From NCBI GenBank assembly GCA_019415335.1, contig DXKH01000086.1:1-52298 (forward strand): a stretch of 52,298 bases of DNA, in the 5' to 3' direction. Below are positions 28,889 to 38,211 of this stretch, piece by piece. Both the position numbers and the translations under genes were made by a program. Below the pieces are notes generated by a model. That model saw nothing but the letters and a program-made list of their open reading frames with translations, did no database searches and was not told the DNA's origin. The first letter of the stretch is position 1; every line of letters begins with the position of its first letter. This DNA is from Citrobacter sp. (GTDB taxonomy: Bacteria > Pseudomonadota > Gammaproteobacteria > Enterobacterales > Enterobacteriaceae).

Positions 28889-29320
28889 ATGAAAAAAGCA
28901 TTTTGTATGGCGCTCTTGTTGTTAAGCAGCTCTTGCTTTGCACAGAGTACAGACGTTAACGCGGTGACAGATGCCGTTGAAAGCATGCGTCAGGCGATGT
29001 TGAGCGGTGAGAAAACCAGTCTGGAAAAAGTGGGGGCTCCCTCCCTGAGCTATGGTCACTCCAGCGGAAGAATTGAAAACAACGCCGAGTTTGTTGACGC
29101 TATCGTGACCGGAAAATCACAATTCAAAACCTTAAATCTGAACGACCAGACTGTTCAGATTGATGGCGATGTCGCGATCGTCCGCCATATTCTGGAGGCC
29201 AAAACCAACGACAGCGGCAAGCCTGGCGAAGTGAAAATCGGCGTGATGCTGGTGATGAAAAAAGACAGCGCCGGAGACTGGAAGTTATTAGCGCGCCAGG
29301 CGTATAAACTGCCACAGTAA
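28889..29320 (+). CDS. Small secreted NTF2-like (DUF4440/SnoaL-type) protein
   Basis: The 143-residue protein starts with a signal peptide, MKKAFCMALLLLSSSCFA, with likely cleavage before QS. The mature part of about 125 residues alternates helix and strand like NTF2/SnoaL domains: an N-terminal helix AVTDAVESMRQAMLSGEK, then the strands DGDVAIVRHILEAKT, VKIGVMLVMKKD and DWKLLARQAYKLP. I chose the second ATG (28889), six bases after AGGAG, over 28883. The Cys before the cleavage site does not form a good lipobox. The 267-base gap before it holds the potE terminator and AT-rich promoter-like DNA. K-12 has no equivalent here, as I recall. Function is unknown. Confidence 0.82.
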   Translation: MKKAFCMALLLLSSSCFAQSTDVNAVTDAVESMRQAMLSGEKTSLEKVGAPSLSYGHSSGRIENNAEFVDAIVTGKSQFKTLNLNDQTVQIDGDVAIVRHILEAKTNDSGKPGEVKIGVMLVMKKDSAGDWKLLARQAYKLPQ

Positions 29321-29348
29321 CCACGCGAACTTCCGCCAGCGTGCGAGC

Positions 29349-29408
29349 GTAGGCCTGATAAGCGAAGCGTCATCGGACAATCAAACAGCGCCGGATGGTA
29401 GCCTACGG
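29349..29408. repeat. Degenerate REP pair
   Basis: GTAGGCCTGATAAGC with AGCGTCATCGGAC, then GCGCCGGATGGTAGCCTACGG, form two imperfect REP units in opposite orientation. They lie between the NTF2-like gene and the pgm terminator. Both units have lost part of the consensus. Confidence 0.7.
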
Positions 29409-29427
29409 GAAAAGTGTTCGGGAGTAA

Positions 29428-29455
29428 AAAAGGAGCCTTGCGGCTCCTTTTTTAA
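29428..29455. terminator. Bidirectional terminator, NTF2-like gene and pgm
   Basis: AAAAAAGGAGCC-TTG-CGGCTCCTTTTTT has a T-run on both strands and lies between two convergent genes. Confidence 0.9.
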
Positions 29456-29469
29456 TGCGGCTTTCCAGC

Positions 29470-31110
29470 TCAGGCGTTTTTCAACACTTCGCTGACGATT
29501 TCGACCGCTTCTTTCTCAATCTGCTTGCGATGTTCTTCGCCAAGGAAGCTCTCGCAGTAGATTTTGTACGCATCTTCCGTACCGGACGGGCGCGCCGCGA
29601 ACCAGCCGTTGTCGGTCATGACTTTCAGACCACCAATCGACGCACCGTTACCCGGTGCTGCCGTCAGACGCGCGGTGATCGGGTCACCGGCCAGCGTACT
29701 GGCGCTAACCATCTCCGGAGAGAGTTTTGACAGCGCCGCTTTCTGTGCCGACGTTGCGCCTGCCTGCAGACGGTTGTAGCTCGGTGCACCAAAACGGGCG
29801 GCAAGCTCGTTGTAGTGCTCCTGCGGATTTTTCCCGGTGACAGCAGTAATTTCGGCCGCCAGCAGGCACATGATGATCCCGTCTTTATCAGTAGACCACG
29901 GCGTACCGTCGAAACGCAGGAAGGATGCCCCTGCGCTCTCTTCGCCGCCAAAGCCGAAGCTGCCGTCAAACAGACCATCAACAAACCATTTAAAGCCCAC
30001 CGGAACTTCGACCAGTTTACGACCCAGATCGTTAACCACGCGGTCAATCATTGCCGAAGAGACCAGCGTCTTACCGACAGCCACCTCTTTGCCCCACTGC
30101 GGACGATGCTGGAACAGGTAATTGATCGCTACCGCCAGGTAGTGGTTCGGATTCATCAGTCCCGCCGGAGTGACGATACCGTGACGGTCATAATCCGGAT
30201 CGTTGGCGAACGCCAGGTCGAACTTATCGCGCAGCGCCAGCAAACCGGCCATGGCACATTCAGACGAGCAGTCCATGCGGATCGCGCCATCTTTATCGAG
30301 ATGCATAAAGCGGAAAGTCTGATCAACCTGATCATTTACAATGGTCAGGTTCAGCTTGTAATGCGCAGCGATACGCTTCCAGTATTCGATACCGGAACCG
30401 CCCAGCGGATCCACGCCCAGCGTCAGACCGGCTTTCTGGATCGCCGCCATATCAACGATATCCGCCAGCCCCTCAACGAATGGCTGCACCAGGTCCTGCT
30501 CTTTAACATGACCAGACGCCAGCGCCGCATCCAGAGAAATACGCTTCACGCCTTTCAGACCATCAGCCAGCAGCGCATTAGCGCGATCTTCCACCACTTT
30601 TGTGACGTTGGTATCTGCCGGGCCACCGTTTGGCGGGTTGTATTTAATGCCACCATCTTCCGGCGGGTTATGGGACGGGGTAATCACAATACCGTCAGCC
30701 AGCGGACCGCCTTTTTTATTGTGGACCAGAATGGCATTCGAAACGGCCGGCGTTGGGGTAAAACCGTTGTTCTCCTGAACAATCACGTCAACCCCGTTCG
30801 CTGCGAGCACTTCCAGCACGGAGATAAACGCCGGTTCAGACAGTGCGTGGGTATCTTTCCCCACGTAGCACGGACCTGTGATGCCATTTTTTGCACGTTC
30901 TTCCGCGATAGCCTGCGCAATCGCCAGAATATGGGGCTCGTTGAAGCTATGACGGCCTGCACTGCCACGGTGTCCGGAGGTGCCGAACTTCACCGCGTGT
31001 TCCGCATTTCCTTTTGCGGGCTTCAGTACATAGTATTGCGACGTCAGCTGTGCGACGTTAATCAAATCACTCTGTTGCGCAGGTTTGCCTGCGCGGTCGT
31101 GGATTGCCAT
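29470..31110 (-). CDS. pgm: Phosphoglucomutase (alpha-D-glucose phosphate-specific)
   Basis: Pgm interconverts glucose 1-phosphate and glucose 6-phosphate, linking glycolysis to glycogen, trehalose and envelope sugar synthesis. From ATG 31110 ([13 protein letters not shown]) it has 546 residues, as in K-12; the 13-residue extension to 31149 is rejected. The active-site phosphoserine is in [11 protein letters not shown], the metal loop in DPDYDRHG, the sugar loop in [12 protein letters not shown] and the phosphate loop in [12 protein letters not shown]. It follows seqA by 23 bases. Confidence 0.97.
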   Translation of the reverse strand: MAIHDRAGKPAQQSDLINVAQLTSQYYVLKPAKGNAEHAVKFGTSGHRGSAGRHSFNEPHILAIAQAIAEERAKNGITGPCYVGKDTHALSEPAFISVLEVLAANGVDVIVQENNGFTPTPAVSNAILVHNKKGGPLADGIVITPSHNPPEDGGIKYNPPNGGPADTNVTKVVEDRANALLADGLKGVKRISLDAALASGHVKEQDLVQPFVEGLADIVDMAAIQKAGLTLGVDPLGGSGIEYWKRIAAHYKLNLTIVNDQVDQTFRFMHLDKDGAIRMDCSSECAMAGLLALRDKFDLAFANDPDYDRHGIVTPAGLMNPNHYLAVAINYLFQHRPQWGKEVAVGKTLVSSAMIDRVVNDLGRKLVEVPVGFKWFVDGLFDGSFGFGGEESAGASFLRFDGTPWSTDKDGIIMCLLAAEITAVTGKNPQEHYNELAARFGAPSYNRLQAGATSAQKAALSKLSPEMVSASTLAGDPITARLTAAPGNGASIGGLKVMTDNGWFAARPSGTEDAYKIYCESFLGEEHRKQIEKEAVEIVSEVLKNA

Positions 31111-31133
31111 TGCCTGGTCCTTCTCTGCATGGA

Positions 31134-31679
31134 TTAAATTGTTCCGCAAACCTTTTCAATCAATTCCGCCGGGAATTGCATTGACTGCATGATGTGCTCG
31201 ATCATGCTGCATTTACGGCCGGTGTTGGTGTTGGTGATCACCCAATACGGCGTGCCGGGCACGTGTTTTGGTTTGGTTTGGTTACCGTTTTTCAGTAGCG
31301 TCTGTTCATCAGCCGCAAAGTAGACACGCGTACGACCATGCAACGATTCCGTTGCCTCAGCAAACGCGTGTTGATCCAGTGTATAGAGTGTAGTCAGCAC
31401 CAGCATAAAGCGGTTAACGGCTTTCTTCTGTTCCGCATATTCATCGGACAGAAGCAGCTCACGCATAGCGCGCACTTTATCTTTGACAAGATTGACGGGT
31501 TTCGCCTCGGCAACGACTGGTTGCGCGGCGCGAACCTCTTTTGTCACTGGCGTGACGGGCTGTGATGCGGCGGAAAACTTCAACATACGCCGTAAAATCT
31601 CGGATGCGCTCTCGCCGATATGCTTCGTGTGGCTGGCAATATAGCTGTAGAGTTCATCATCAACTTCAATCGTTTTCAT
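31134..31679 (-). CDS. seqA: SeqA, negative modulator of replication initiation
   Basis: SeqA binds hemimethylated GATC sites, sequestering oriC and organising new DNA behind the fork. From ATG 31679 ([13 protein letters not shown]) it has 181 residues, the usual length; the frame runs open to 31763 but without support. The N-terminal part mediates oligomerisation. The C-terminal DNA-binding domain includes [21 protein letters not shown] and [17 protein letters not shown]. It is followed directly by pgm, a conserved pair, and diverges from ybfF. Confidence 0.97.
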   Translation of the reverse strand: MKTIEVDDELYSYIASHTKHIGESASEILRRMLKFSAASQPVTPVTKEVRAAQPVVAEAKPVNLVKDKVRAMRELLLSDEYAEQKKAVNRFMLVLTTLYTLDQHAFAEATESLHGRTRVYFAADEQTLLKNGNQTKPKHVPGTPYWVITNTNTGRKCSMIEHIMQSMQFPAELIEKVCGTI

Positions 31680-31869
31680 CTTAATCCAGTGCGGTGTCTT
31701 ATCTGATCTGAAATACAAATCGTTGGGAGTATAGGGGCAAATCCCAACAGCGAATAGCGTCAAACCTGGCTGAACATAAAACTCGGAGAAAACCGAAGTG
31801 GTTGCAGCCCAGTGGCAGAATGGTCAACATAATACCCTAACCCGACAGAGCGAAAAAAAGAACTTTGCC

Positions 31870-32643
31870 ATGAAATTGAATATCCGAGCGCAATCCGCAC
31901 AAAACCTGCACAATAATTCTCCCATCGTACTGGTTCACGGTTTATTTGGCAGTCTGGACAACCTGGGTGTCCTTGCACGCGACCTGGTGAACGACCATGA
32001 CATCATCCAGGTCGATATGCGTAATCACGGCCTTTCTCCGCGCGACCCGGTGATGAACTACCCGGCAATGGCGCAGGATCTACTGGATACGCTGGATGCG
32101 CAACACCTCGAAAAAGCTACCTTTATTGGTCACTCGATGGGGGGGAAAGCGGTGATGGCGCTCAGCGCGCTGGCCCCGGAACGCATCGACCGTTTAGTGG
32201 CAATCGATATCGCCCCCGTGGACTACCACGTTCGTCGCCATGACGAAATTTTCGCTGCCATCAACGCGGTGACGGAATCAGAAGCAAAGACCCGCCAGCA
32301 GGCGGCTGCGGTCATGCGCGAGCATCTTAATGAAGAAGGCGTGATTCAATTTTTGCTGAAATCGTATGTTGACGGCGAGTGGCGCTTCAACGTGCCAGTA
32401 CTGTGGGAACAATACCCGCATATCGTCGGCTGGGAGACGATTCCCGCCTGGGATCATCCGGCGCTGTTTATCCCCGGCGGCAACTCCCCTTACGTCACCG
32501 AAGCATATCGCGCCGATTTACTGGCACAATTCCCGCAGGCACGTGCGCACGTCATTGCCGGAGCCGGTCACTGGGTGCATGCCGAAAAACCGGAGGCGGT
32601 GCTACGCGCCATCCGTCGTTATCTCAACGAGACGGCTAACTGA
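31870..32643 (+). CDS. ybfF: Alpha/beta-hydrolase esterase YbfF
   Basis: This 257-residue esterase starts at ATG 31870 (MKLNIRAQSAQN), as in K-12. The alpha/beta-hydrolase landmarks are the oxyanion region PIVLVHGLFGS, the nucleophile elbow FIGHSMGGKAV with catalytic Ser, and the catalytic His in GAGHWVHAEKP. E. coli YbfF hydrolyses acyl-CoA and other esters in vitro; the true substrate is unknown. A candidate LexA box overlaps its stop codon. Confidence 0.95.
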   Translation: MKLNIRAQSAQNLHNNSPIVLVHGLFGSLDNLGVLARDLVNDHDIIQVDMRNHGLSPRDPVMNYPAMAQDLLDTLDAQHLEKATFIGHSMGGKAVMALSALAPERIDRLVAIDIAPVDYHVRRHDEIFAAINAVTESEAKTRQQAAAVMREHLNEEGVIQFLLKSYVDGEWRFNVPVLWEQYPHIVGWETIPAWDHPALFIPGGNSPYVTEAYRADLLAQFPQARAHVIAGAGHWVHAEKPEAVLRAIRRYLNETAN

Positions 32644-32657
32644 TTAAAAACTCAGCG
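32638..32657 (+). promoter_or_regulatory. LexA box upstream of ybfE
   Basis: AACTGATTAAAAACTCAGCG holds CTG-N10-CAG, the SOS box half-sites. It nearly equals the site I remember for E. coli ybfE. It overlaps the ybfF stop codon (32641-32643) and lies 115 bases before ybfE. Confidence 0.6.
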
Positions 32658-32771
32658 TCCGTGCACGATTACGCGTGCGAACGTTGGCGCGCCTCATTCG
32701 CTGATGTATGATGGCGCGCTATCCATCCGGGCAGAGGCCTGGCTGATTGTTTCCCCGAAGTCACCAAAATC

Positions 32772-33065
32772 ATGGCCAAAGAACAAACGGACCGTACGAC
32801 ACTAGATCTGTTCGCGCACGAGCGTCGCCCGGGACGACCGAAAACCAATCCGCTTTCGCGCGATGAACAGCTGCGCATTAACAAGCGTAATCAACTCAAA
32901 CGCGACAAAGTTCGCGGTCTTAAGCGTGTCGAACTCAAACTCAACGCGGAAGCGGTTGACGCACTGAATGAGCTGGCGGAATCCCGAGAGATGAGCCGCA
33001 GCGAACTGATCGAAGAGATATTGATGGCCCAACTGGCGGCGCTACGTGGCCAGGATCTCGCCTGA
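32772..33065 (+). CDS. ybfE: YbfE, LexA-regulated ribbon-helix-helix-like protein
   Basis: The 97-residue protein is the YbfE ortholog. It is basic at the N-terminus (ERRPGRPKTNPLSRDEQLRINKRNQLKRDK). It ends in a ribbon-helix-helix-like segment, VRGLKRVELKLNAEAVDAL followed by SREMSRSELIEEILMAQL, so it could bind DNA. E. coli ybfE is a member of the SOS regulon. The molecular role is unknown. It is transcribed toward fldA. Confidence 0.92.
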   Translation: MAKEQTDRTTLDLFAHERRPGRPKTNPLSRDEQLRINKRNQLKRDKVRGLKRVELKLNAEAVDALNELAESREMSRSELIEEILMAQLAALRGQDLA

Positions 33066-33142
33066 AATCATCCCGTCTCCCACTTTCGTGTAGCATGGAG
33101 TGCACTCGTATGCGTTTGCTATTTCCGCATATCTGACTGTTC

Positions 33143-33151
33143 TGCTATGAT
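33143..33151 (+). promoter_or_regulatory. Extended -10 promoter element before fldA
   Basis: TGCTATGAT (TGn plus TATGAT) lies 64 bases before the fldA start; no good -35 box is seen at the usual distance. Confidence 0.4.
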
Positions 33152-33214
33152 TGCCCTTATCTGTGGGCAATTCGCCACCACCATTTCAATAAGTTTCAAG
33201 AGGTTACTTTACTC

Positions 33215-33745
33215 ATGGCAATCACTGGCATCTTTTTCGGCAGCGACACCGGGAATACCGAAAATATCGCAAAAATGATTCAAAAACAGCTTGGTAAAGA
33301 CGTTGCCGATGTGCATGACATTGCAAAAAGCAGCAAGGAAGATCTCGAAGGCTATGACATTCTGTTGCTCGGCATCCCAACCTGGTACTACGGTGAAGCG
33401 CAGTGCGACTGGGATGACTTCTTCCCGACCCTCGAAGACATTGATTTTAACGGCAAATTGGTTGCGCTGTTTGGCTGCGGCGATCAGGAAGATTATGCAG
33501 AGTACTTCTGCGATGCATTAGGCACGATCCGCGATATCATTGAGCCGCGCGGTGCAACCATCGTGGGCCACTGGCCAACCGCAGGCTATCATTTTGAAGC
33601 CTCTAAAGGTCTGGCGGATGACGACCATTTTGTCGGTCTGGCGATTGACGAAGACCGTCAGCCGGAACTGACCGCTGAGCGCGTTGAAAAATGGGTGAAG
33701 CAGATTTCCGAAGAACTGCACCTCGACGACATCATCAACGCCTGA
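33215..33745 (+). CDS. fldA: Flavodoxin 1
   Basis: FldA is an FMN-binding electron carrier that serves biotin synthase, methionine synthase reactivation, ribonucleotide reductase activation and isoprenoid synthesis. The 176-residue protein has the FMN phosphate loop [11 protein letters not shown] and the flavin-stacking segments [15 protein letters not shown] and [16 protein letters not shown]. An AGAGGT ribosome-binding site precedes the ATG. It lies just upstream of fur, the usual arrangement; in E. coli fldA transcripts can read into fur. Confidence 0.98.
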   Translation: MAITGIFFGSDTGNTENIAKMIQKQLGKDVADVHDIAKSSKEDLEGYDILLLGIPTWYYGEAQCDWDDFFPTLEDIDFNGKLVALFGCGDQEDYAEYFCDALGTIRDIIEPRGATIVGHWPTAGYHFEASKGLADDDHFVGLAIDEDRQPELTAERVEKWVKQISEELHLDDIINA

Positions 33746-33943
33746 TGTTCTGCGGCGCAGACAATGTTTGCGCCGCATCAATAGACAGAACCAATCAAAA
33801 TAATTGCTACAAATTTGTAACTTTCTTGCCCATCCCTGTACAATGTGCGGGAGTTTTTAGGTGGCGCTCTCATTTCCAGGCAATACCGCCTATTTATTAA
33901 CATTTGCCAGAGGCTTGCGGTTTCCATTTAGACACGGCAGTCC

Positions 33944-33962
33944 TATAATGAAACGCATTATC
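33944..33962 (+). promoter_or_regulatory. fur promoter -10 with Fur-box-like palindrome
   Basis: TATAAT at 33944-33949 runs into ATGAAACGCATTA, an inverted ATG...CAT repeat resembling a Fur box, consistent with fur autoregulation. The -35 region is weak. Confidence 0.4.
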
Positions 33963-33998
33963 TCGAGTGCAATTTCTGTCACTTCTTGTATGAAGTGA
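33948..33998 (+). pseudogene. uof: Shortened uof (upstream open reading frame of fur)
   Basis: The frame begins MKRIISSAISVTSCMK and meets TGA at 33996-33998 after 16 codons. K-12 uof has 28 codons (MIRIISRANSVTSS...) and, as I remember, ends overlapping the fur start. The downstream K-12-like residues EVNRLATGQIPHD survive here in the neighbouring frame (33992-34030) and run up to the fur start. One missing base near 33988 would explain this. The site may still act by reinitiation. The comparison is from memory. Confidence 0.55.
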
Positions 33999-34025
33999 AT
34001 CGTTTAGCAACAGGACAGATTCCGC

Positions 34026-34472
34026 ATGACTGACAACAATACCGCATTAAAGAAGGCTGGCCTGAAAGTAACGCTTCCTCGTTTAAAGATTCTGGAAGTT
34101 CTTCAGGGACCGGATAACCATCACGTCAGTGCGGAAGATTTATACAAACGACTGATCGACATGGGTGAAGAAATTGGTCTGGCGACCGTGTATCGCGTGC
34201 TGAACCAGTTTGATGACGCCGGTATCGTAACCCGCCACAATTTTGAAGGCGGTAAATCCGTTTTCGAGCTGACCCAGCAGCATCATCACGATCACCTGAT
34301 TTGTCTCGATTGCGGCAAAGTGATCGAATTCAGCGATGAGTCTATCGAAGCGCGCCAGCGTGAGATCGCAGCGAAGCATGGTATTCGTCTGACGAATCAT
34401 AGCCTTTATCTGTACGGCCACTGCGCTGAAGGCGATTGCCGCGAAGACGAACACGCGCACGACGCGAAGTAA
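34026..34472 (+). CDS. fur: Ferric uptake regulator
   Basis: Fur is the Fe2+-dependent repressor of iron uptake genes. It has 148 residues, as in K-12. The N-terminal winged helix (LKVTLPRLKILEVLQ, GLATVYRVLNQFDDAGIV) is followed by the metal-binding dimer domain with HHHDHLICLDCGKVIEF and a second Cys pair in HCAEGDCREDEHAHD. A hairpin terminator follows. The 280-base gap before it holds the promoter and the uof-like frame. Confidence 0.98.
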   Translation: MTDNNTALKKAGLKVTLPRLKILEVLQGPDNHHVSAEDLYKRLIDMGEEIGLATVYRVLNQFDDAGIVTRHNFEGGKSVFELTQQHHHDHLICLDCGKVIEFSDESIEARQREIAAKHGIRLTNHSLYLYGHCAEGDCREDEHAHDAK

Positions 34473-34487
34473 TCTGCATGAGTCTGA

Positions 34488-34518
34488 AAAGCCAACCTGT
34501 CGGTTGGCTTTTTTTATG
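34488..34518 (+). terminator. Intrinsic terminator of fur
   Basis: AAAGCCAACC-TGTC-GGTTGGCTTTTTTT begins 16 bases after the fur stop. Confidence 0.93.
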
Positions 34519-34602
34519 TCTGTCATTCCCCACTCTACGCTTTCTTCTGACCGCATGTTGCTTTAATGTAAAATCTCACCCTGCCTTGTCCGGAGAATCG
34601 AA

Positions 34603-35529
34603 ATGGAACTTCGCCAGCTACGTTACTTTGTCCGTATTGTGGAAACAGGCAGTATGGGCAGCGCGGCGCTCGATCTCGACATCGGCGTCTCAGCGCTCAG
34701 TCAGCAGATGACGCGGCTGGAAAACGAACTCGCCATTCGTCTGTTGCAGCGAACCTCACGTGGTGTAACGCCCACCAACGCCGGTCTGGCCTTTTATTCA
34801 CAGGCTCAGTTGGCCTTGCGTCACGCCGATGATGCCATTCTGGCCGCGCGCGATGCGCGTCTGTCCGGACACGTCAGCGTCGGCATGGCCCCCAGCACGG
34901 CCTCTGTCCTGGGGATGCCGTTTATTCATGCCATGCGGGAACATTACGCCGACGTTCGTCTGCATGTGGTAGAAAGCCTGTCGGGTAATCTGGAACGGAT
35001 GATCAACACCCGTCAGATTGATCTGGCCGTCGTTTTTCAGAAAGAGAAGATCCTGCGCTGGAGCGCCAGGCCGGTTCTCGAAGAGCGACTTTTTCTGATT
35101 GGCACCCACAACCTGCTGGCGGATATTGCGGAGGACACCATAACCCCGGTCCAACTGGCGAATATTCCCCTGATCATGCCAAGTCTGGGTCACGGACTGC
35201 GCGGCCGGCTGGAAGCCATCTGTCAGGAACACGGACTGAAGGTGGATATCGCCACGGAAATTGACGGTCTGACGTTACTGATGCGCGCCGTTCGCAGCGG
35301 GCTCGGCGCTACGCTGCAACCAGGTGCTGCCATTTCACATCTTGAGAGAGAGGCGTTAAGAGTGATCGGCGTCCACAATCCCGTACTCAGTCGCCCCAAT
35401 TTTCTGGTCAGCCTGTCTGACGATGAACTCACCCCCGCAGGGCTTGCAGCCCGCGTGATACTCACAAAAGTGATGCGTGAACTTGTGGAAACCGGCAGTT
35501 GGCCGGGCGCAACCCTTTACGCTCACTAA
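34603..35529 (+). CDS. tcuR: LysR-type regulator, probable TcuR
   Basis: This 308-residue LysR-family regulator has the N-terminal winged helix-turn-helix MELRQLRYFVRIVETGSMGS through LSQQMTRLENEL and RTSRGVTPTNAG. The C-terminal effector-binding domain starts at about residue 90 (GHVSVGMAPSTASVLG). It lies directly upstream of tcuABC in the same direction. In Salmonella, TcuR responds to tricarballylate and activates tcuABC. The assignment rests on synteny and family rather than on specific residues. A GGAGA site precedes the ATG. Confidence 0.88.
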   Translation: MELRQLRYFVRIVETGSMGSAALDLDIGVSALSQQMTRLENELAIRLLQRTSRGVTPTNAGLAFYSQAQLALRHADDAILAARDARLSGHVSVGMAPSTASVLGMPFIHAMREHYADVRLHVVESLSGNLERMINTRQIDLAVVFQKEKILRWSARPVLEERLFLIGTHNLLADIAEDTITPVQLANIPLIMPSLGHGLRGRLEAICQEHGLKVDIATEIDGLTLLMRAVRSGLGATLQPGAAISHLEREALRVIGVHNPVLSRPNFLVSLSDDELTPAGLAARVILTKVMRELVETGSWPGATLYAH

Positions 35530-35626
35530 ACAGGTCTTTAGCTTCCCGTCATAGCGCCCACACAACCCACGCGTATACATTTCAATTACAAATTTAACAA
35601 ATAGTTAAATGGTAATGGAGTAGACG

Positions 35627-37030
35627 ATGGTTGATGTACTGGTGATTGGCGGCGGCAATGCCGCGTTATGTGCCGCCTTAACCGCCCGCGAGGCAGGAGC
35701 TTCCGTGTTGTTGTTAGAGGCCGCGCCCCGGGAATGGCGCGGCGGCAATTCTCAACACACGCGTAACTTACGCTGTATGCACGATGCGCCACAGGATGTG
35801 CTGGTCGAAAGTTATCCCGAAGAGGAGTTCTGGCAGGATCTCTGGCGTGTCACTGAAGGCAATACCAATGAAGCGCTGGCGCGCCTGGTGATCCGTACCT
35901 CTTCGCAGTGTCGCGACTGGATGCGTCAGCATGGTGTTAATTTTCAGCCGCCGCTCTCTGGCGCGCTGCACGTCGCGCGTACCAATGCCTTTTTCATGGG
36001 CGGGGGCAAAGCCCTCGTGAACGCCTATTACCGCAACGCAGAAAAGCTGGGGGTACAGATTCGCTACAACACGCCGGTACAGGCGCTTGAATTGCATAAT
36101 GGCGAATTCGTCGCAGCCCTGGCAGGTCACGAGCGCATAGAGGCAAAAGCCTGCGTACTCGCCGCCGGTGGATTTGAATCCAACCGCGAATGGCTGCGCG
36201 ATGCCTGGGGGGAGAACGCACGTGGCGAATGGCCTGCGGATAACTTCCTCATCCGTGGTACCCGCTTTAATCAGGGCGTCTTGCTCAAATTTATGATCGA
36301 TGCCGGGGCTGACATCATCGGCGATCCGTCCCAGTCCCACTGTGTGGCGATCGATGCCCGGGCCCCGCTGTATGACGGCGGCATTTGTACCCGCGTGGAT
36401 TGCGTCTCGCTTGGCGTGGTGGTCAACCGGGATGCAGAGCGCTTTTACGATGAGGGCGAAGATTTCTGGCCGAAACGCTATGCCATCTGGGGGCGCCTGG
36501 TTGCCCACCAGCCAGGGCAGATTGGCTACTCCATTATCGACAGCAAAGCGATCGGCCACTTTATGCCACCGGTTTTTCCGGGCGCACAGGCCAACACGTT
36601 GGGTGAACTGGCCCGTCAGTTGGGGCTGGATCCCGAACGCTTGACCGATGCCGTGAAGCACTACAACCAGGCCTGTCAGCCGGGTCAGTTTGATCACACA
36701 ACGCTGGACAACTGTGCGACGCAAGACCTGACGCCACCGAAAACCCACTGGGCGCGCCCCATTGATACGCCTCCCTACTACGGTTATGCCCTGCGACCAG
36801 GGATCACCTTTACCTACCTGGGCCTGAAAGTGAATGAACACGCTGCGGTCCACTTTGCAGGCGTCCCCAGCCGTAACCTGTTCGTTGCCGGTGAGATGAT
36901 GGCAGGCAACGTACTGGGCAAGGGCTATACCGCTGGTGTTGGCATGTCCATCGGCACCACGTTTGGTCGCATCGCAGGTAAAGAAGCCGCGCAGGCAGCA
37001 GGTAAGGAGACGCATCATGAAGCAGCTTGA
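35627..37030 (+). CDS. tcuA: FAD-dependent tricarballylate dehydrogenase
   Basis: TcuA oxidises tricarballylate to cis-aconitate, which then enters the TCA cycle. The 467-residue flavoprotein resembles fumarate reductase/succinate dehydrogenase flavoproteins. It has the dinucleotide fold [21 protein letters not shown], the core segment [13 protein letters not shown] and the C-terminal [33 protein letters not shown]. The FAD is probably bound without a covalent link, as no SdhA-like His-containing SHT motif is seen. It overlaps tcuB by 14 bases. Confidence 0.93.
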   Translation: MVDVLVIGGGNAALCAALTAREAGASVLLLEAAPREWRGGNSQHTRNLRCMHDAPQDVLVESYPEEEFWQDLWRVTEGNTNEALARLVIRTSSQCRDWMRQHGVNFQPPLSGALHVARTNAFFMGGGKALVNAYYRNAEKLGVQIRYNTPVQALELHNGEFVAALAGHERIEAKACVLAAGGFESNREWLRDAWGENARGEWPADNFLIRGTRFNQGVLLKFMIDAGADIIGDPSQSHCVAIDARAPLYDGGICTRVDCVSLGVVVNRDAERFYDEGEDFWPKRYAIWGRLVAHQPGQIGYSIIDSKAIGHFMPPVFPGAQANTLGELARQLGLDPERLTDAVKHYNQACQPGQFDHTTLDNCATQDLTPPKTHWARPIDTPPYYGYALRPGITFTYLGLKVNEHAAVHFAGVPSRNLFVAGEMMAGNVLGKGYTAGVGMSIGTTFGRIAGKEAAQAAGKETHHEAA

Positions 37031-38156
37031 AAAACTGATTATCGAAGCCAAAATTCTCACCGAGCCGGAGGCTGAAGTCGAGCGGGTGATGCAGGTGTGT
37101 AACGCCTGTCGCTATTGCGAAGGGTTTTGTGCCGTGTTTCCGGCAATGACACAACGACTGGAATTTGGCAAAGCCGACATTAACTATCTGGCAAACCTGT
37201 GTCATAACTGCGGTGCCTGCCTGCACGCCTGCCAGTATGCACCGCCGCATGAGTTTGCGATCAACGTGCCGAAAGCGATGGCGGAAGTGCGTCTGGAAAC
37301 GTATCAACACTACGCGCAACCGGCGGCCTTCGGGGCGCTGTATCGCCGGGCTGGCGTCACCGTGACGCTGGCACTGGTCTTTAGTCTGATCCTCTTTTTA
37401 CTCCTCGCGATGGGGCTGAAGGGATCGCTGTTCCACCCGCCGCTGGCCGGTGATTTCTACCAAATCTTCCCGCACAACCTGCTGGCATGGATGTTTGGCT
37501 CGGCTTTCATTCTGGCGATCGGTTTACTGATGACAGGGGTGATCCGCTTCTGGCGTGAGATTTCTCCCGTCGGGCCACGTCCGGCGGAAATAGCAGAAGC
37601 CTCGCACAATGCGCTGACCCTGAAATACCTCGACGGTGGACATGGTAAAGGCTGCAACGATGCGGACGATGCCTTTACGCTGATGCGTCGTCGTTTCCAC
37701 CATTTCACCTTTTACGGCTTTATGCTCTGTTTTGCCGCGACCGCAGTGGCGACGGGTTACCACTATTTCGCCGGATGGGAAGCCCCTTACCCGTTCTTCA
37801 GTGTACCGGTCATGCTTGGCACGCTCGGAGGAATCGGCCTGGTCATCGGCCCGGCAGGCCTGCTGTGGTTAAACCTTAAGCGCTCGCCGCTGCATGGAGA
37901 CGCACGACAAAAGCCGATGGATCGCGGATTTATTTTACTGCTGCTCCTGACCAGCCTGACCGGTTTAGGTTTGCTGGCGGGAAGAGACACCCCATGGATG
38001 GGGATCCTGCTTGCCATCCATCTTGGCGTGGTCATGGCGCTTTTTTTGACCATCCCGTACGGAAAATTTGCCCATGGATTTTACCGCTGCGCCTCTTTAC
38101 TCAAGTGGGCGATTGAGAAGCGACGCGGAAAACAGGCGGGGGTCGCAGGCGACTAA
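37017..38156 (+). CDS. tcuB: TcuB, iron-sulfur/heme membrane electron carrier
   Basis: TcuB passes electrons from reduced TcuA to the quinone pool in Salmonella. From ATG 37017 ([12 protein letters not shown]) it has 379 residues. Two 4Fe-4S motifs lie in the first 80 residues: [15 protein letters not shown] and [17 protein letters not shown]. The rest has about six membrane helices with conserved His residues ([31 protein letters not shown]) suited to heme ligation. Earlier in-frame starts (36936) lie inside tcuA and are rejected. Confidence 0.92.
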   Translation: MKQLEKLIIEAKILTEPEAEVERVMQVCNACRYCEGFCAVFPAMTQRLEFGKADINYLANLCHNCGACLHACQYAPPHEFAINVPKAMAEVRLETYQHYAQPAAFGALYRRAGVTVTLALVFSLILFLLLAMGLKGSLFHPPLAGDFYQIFPHNLLAWMFGSAFILAIGLLMTGVIRFWREISPVGPRPAEIAEASHNALTLKYLDGGHGKGCNDADDAFTLMRRRFHHFTFYGFMLCFAATAVATGYHYFAGWEAPYPFFSVPVMLGTLGGIGLVIGPAGLLWLNLKRSPLHGDARQKPMDRGFILLLLLTSLTGLGLLAGRDTPWMGILLAIHLGVVMALFLTIPYGKFAHGFYRCASLLKWAIEKRRGKQAGVAGD

Positions 38157-38211
38157 CCCACACACTCTTACCTCTATAAAAACAAGATAAAGACAATGGA
38201 GAGCAAACCCA

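Noticed and set aside
29815..31137. 440-residue open frame antisense to pgm
   Set aside because: Mirror of the Pgm coding frame; composition is typical of antisense frames and nothing in it looks like a protein domain.
32686..32723. Two copies of TGGCGCGC before ybfE
   Set aside because: Only eight bases each, GC-rich and found by chance often; no further symmetry to support an operator.
35768..37060. 430-residue open frame antisense to tcuA
   Set aside because: Same reason: a shadow of TcuA, with no family resemblance and no start signal.
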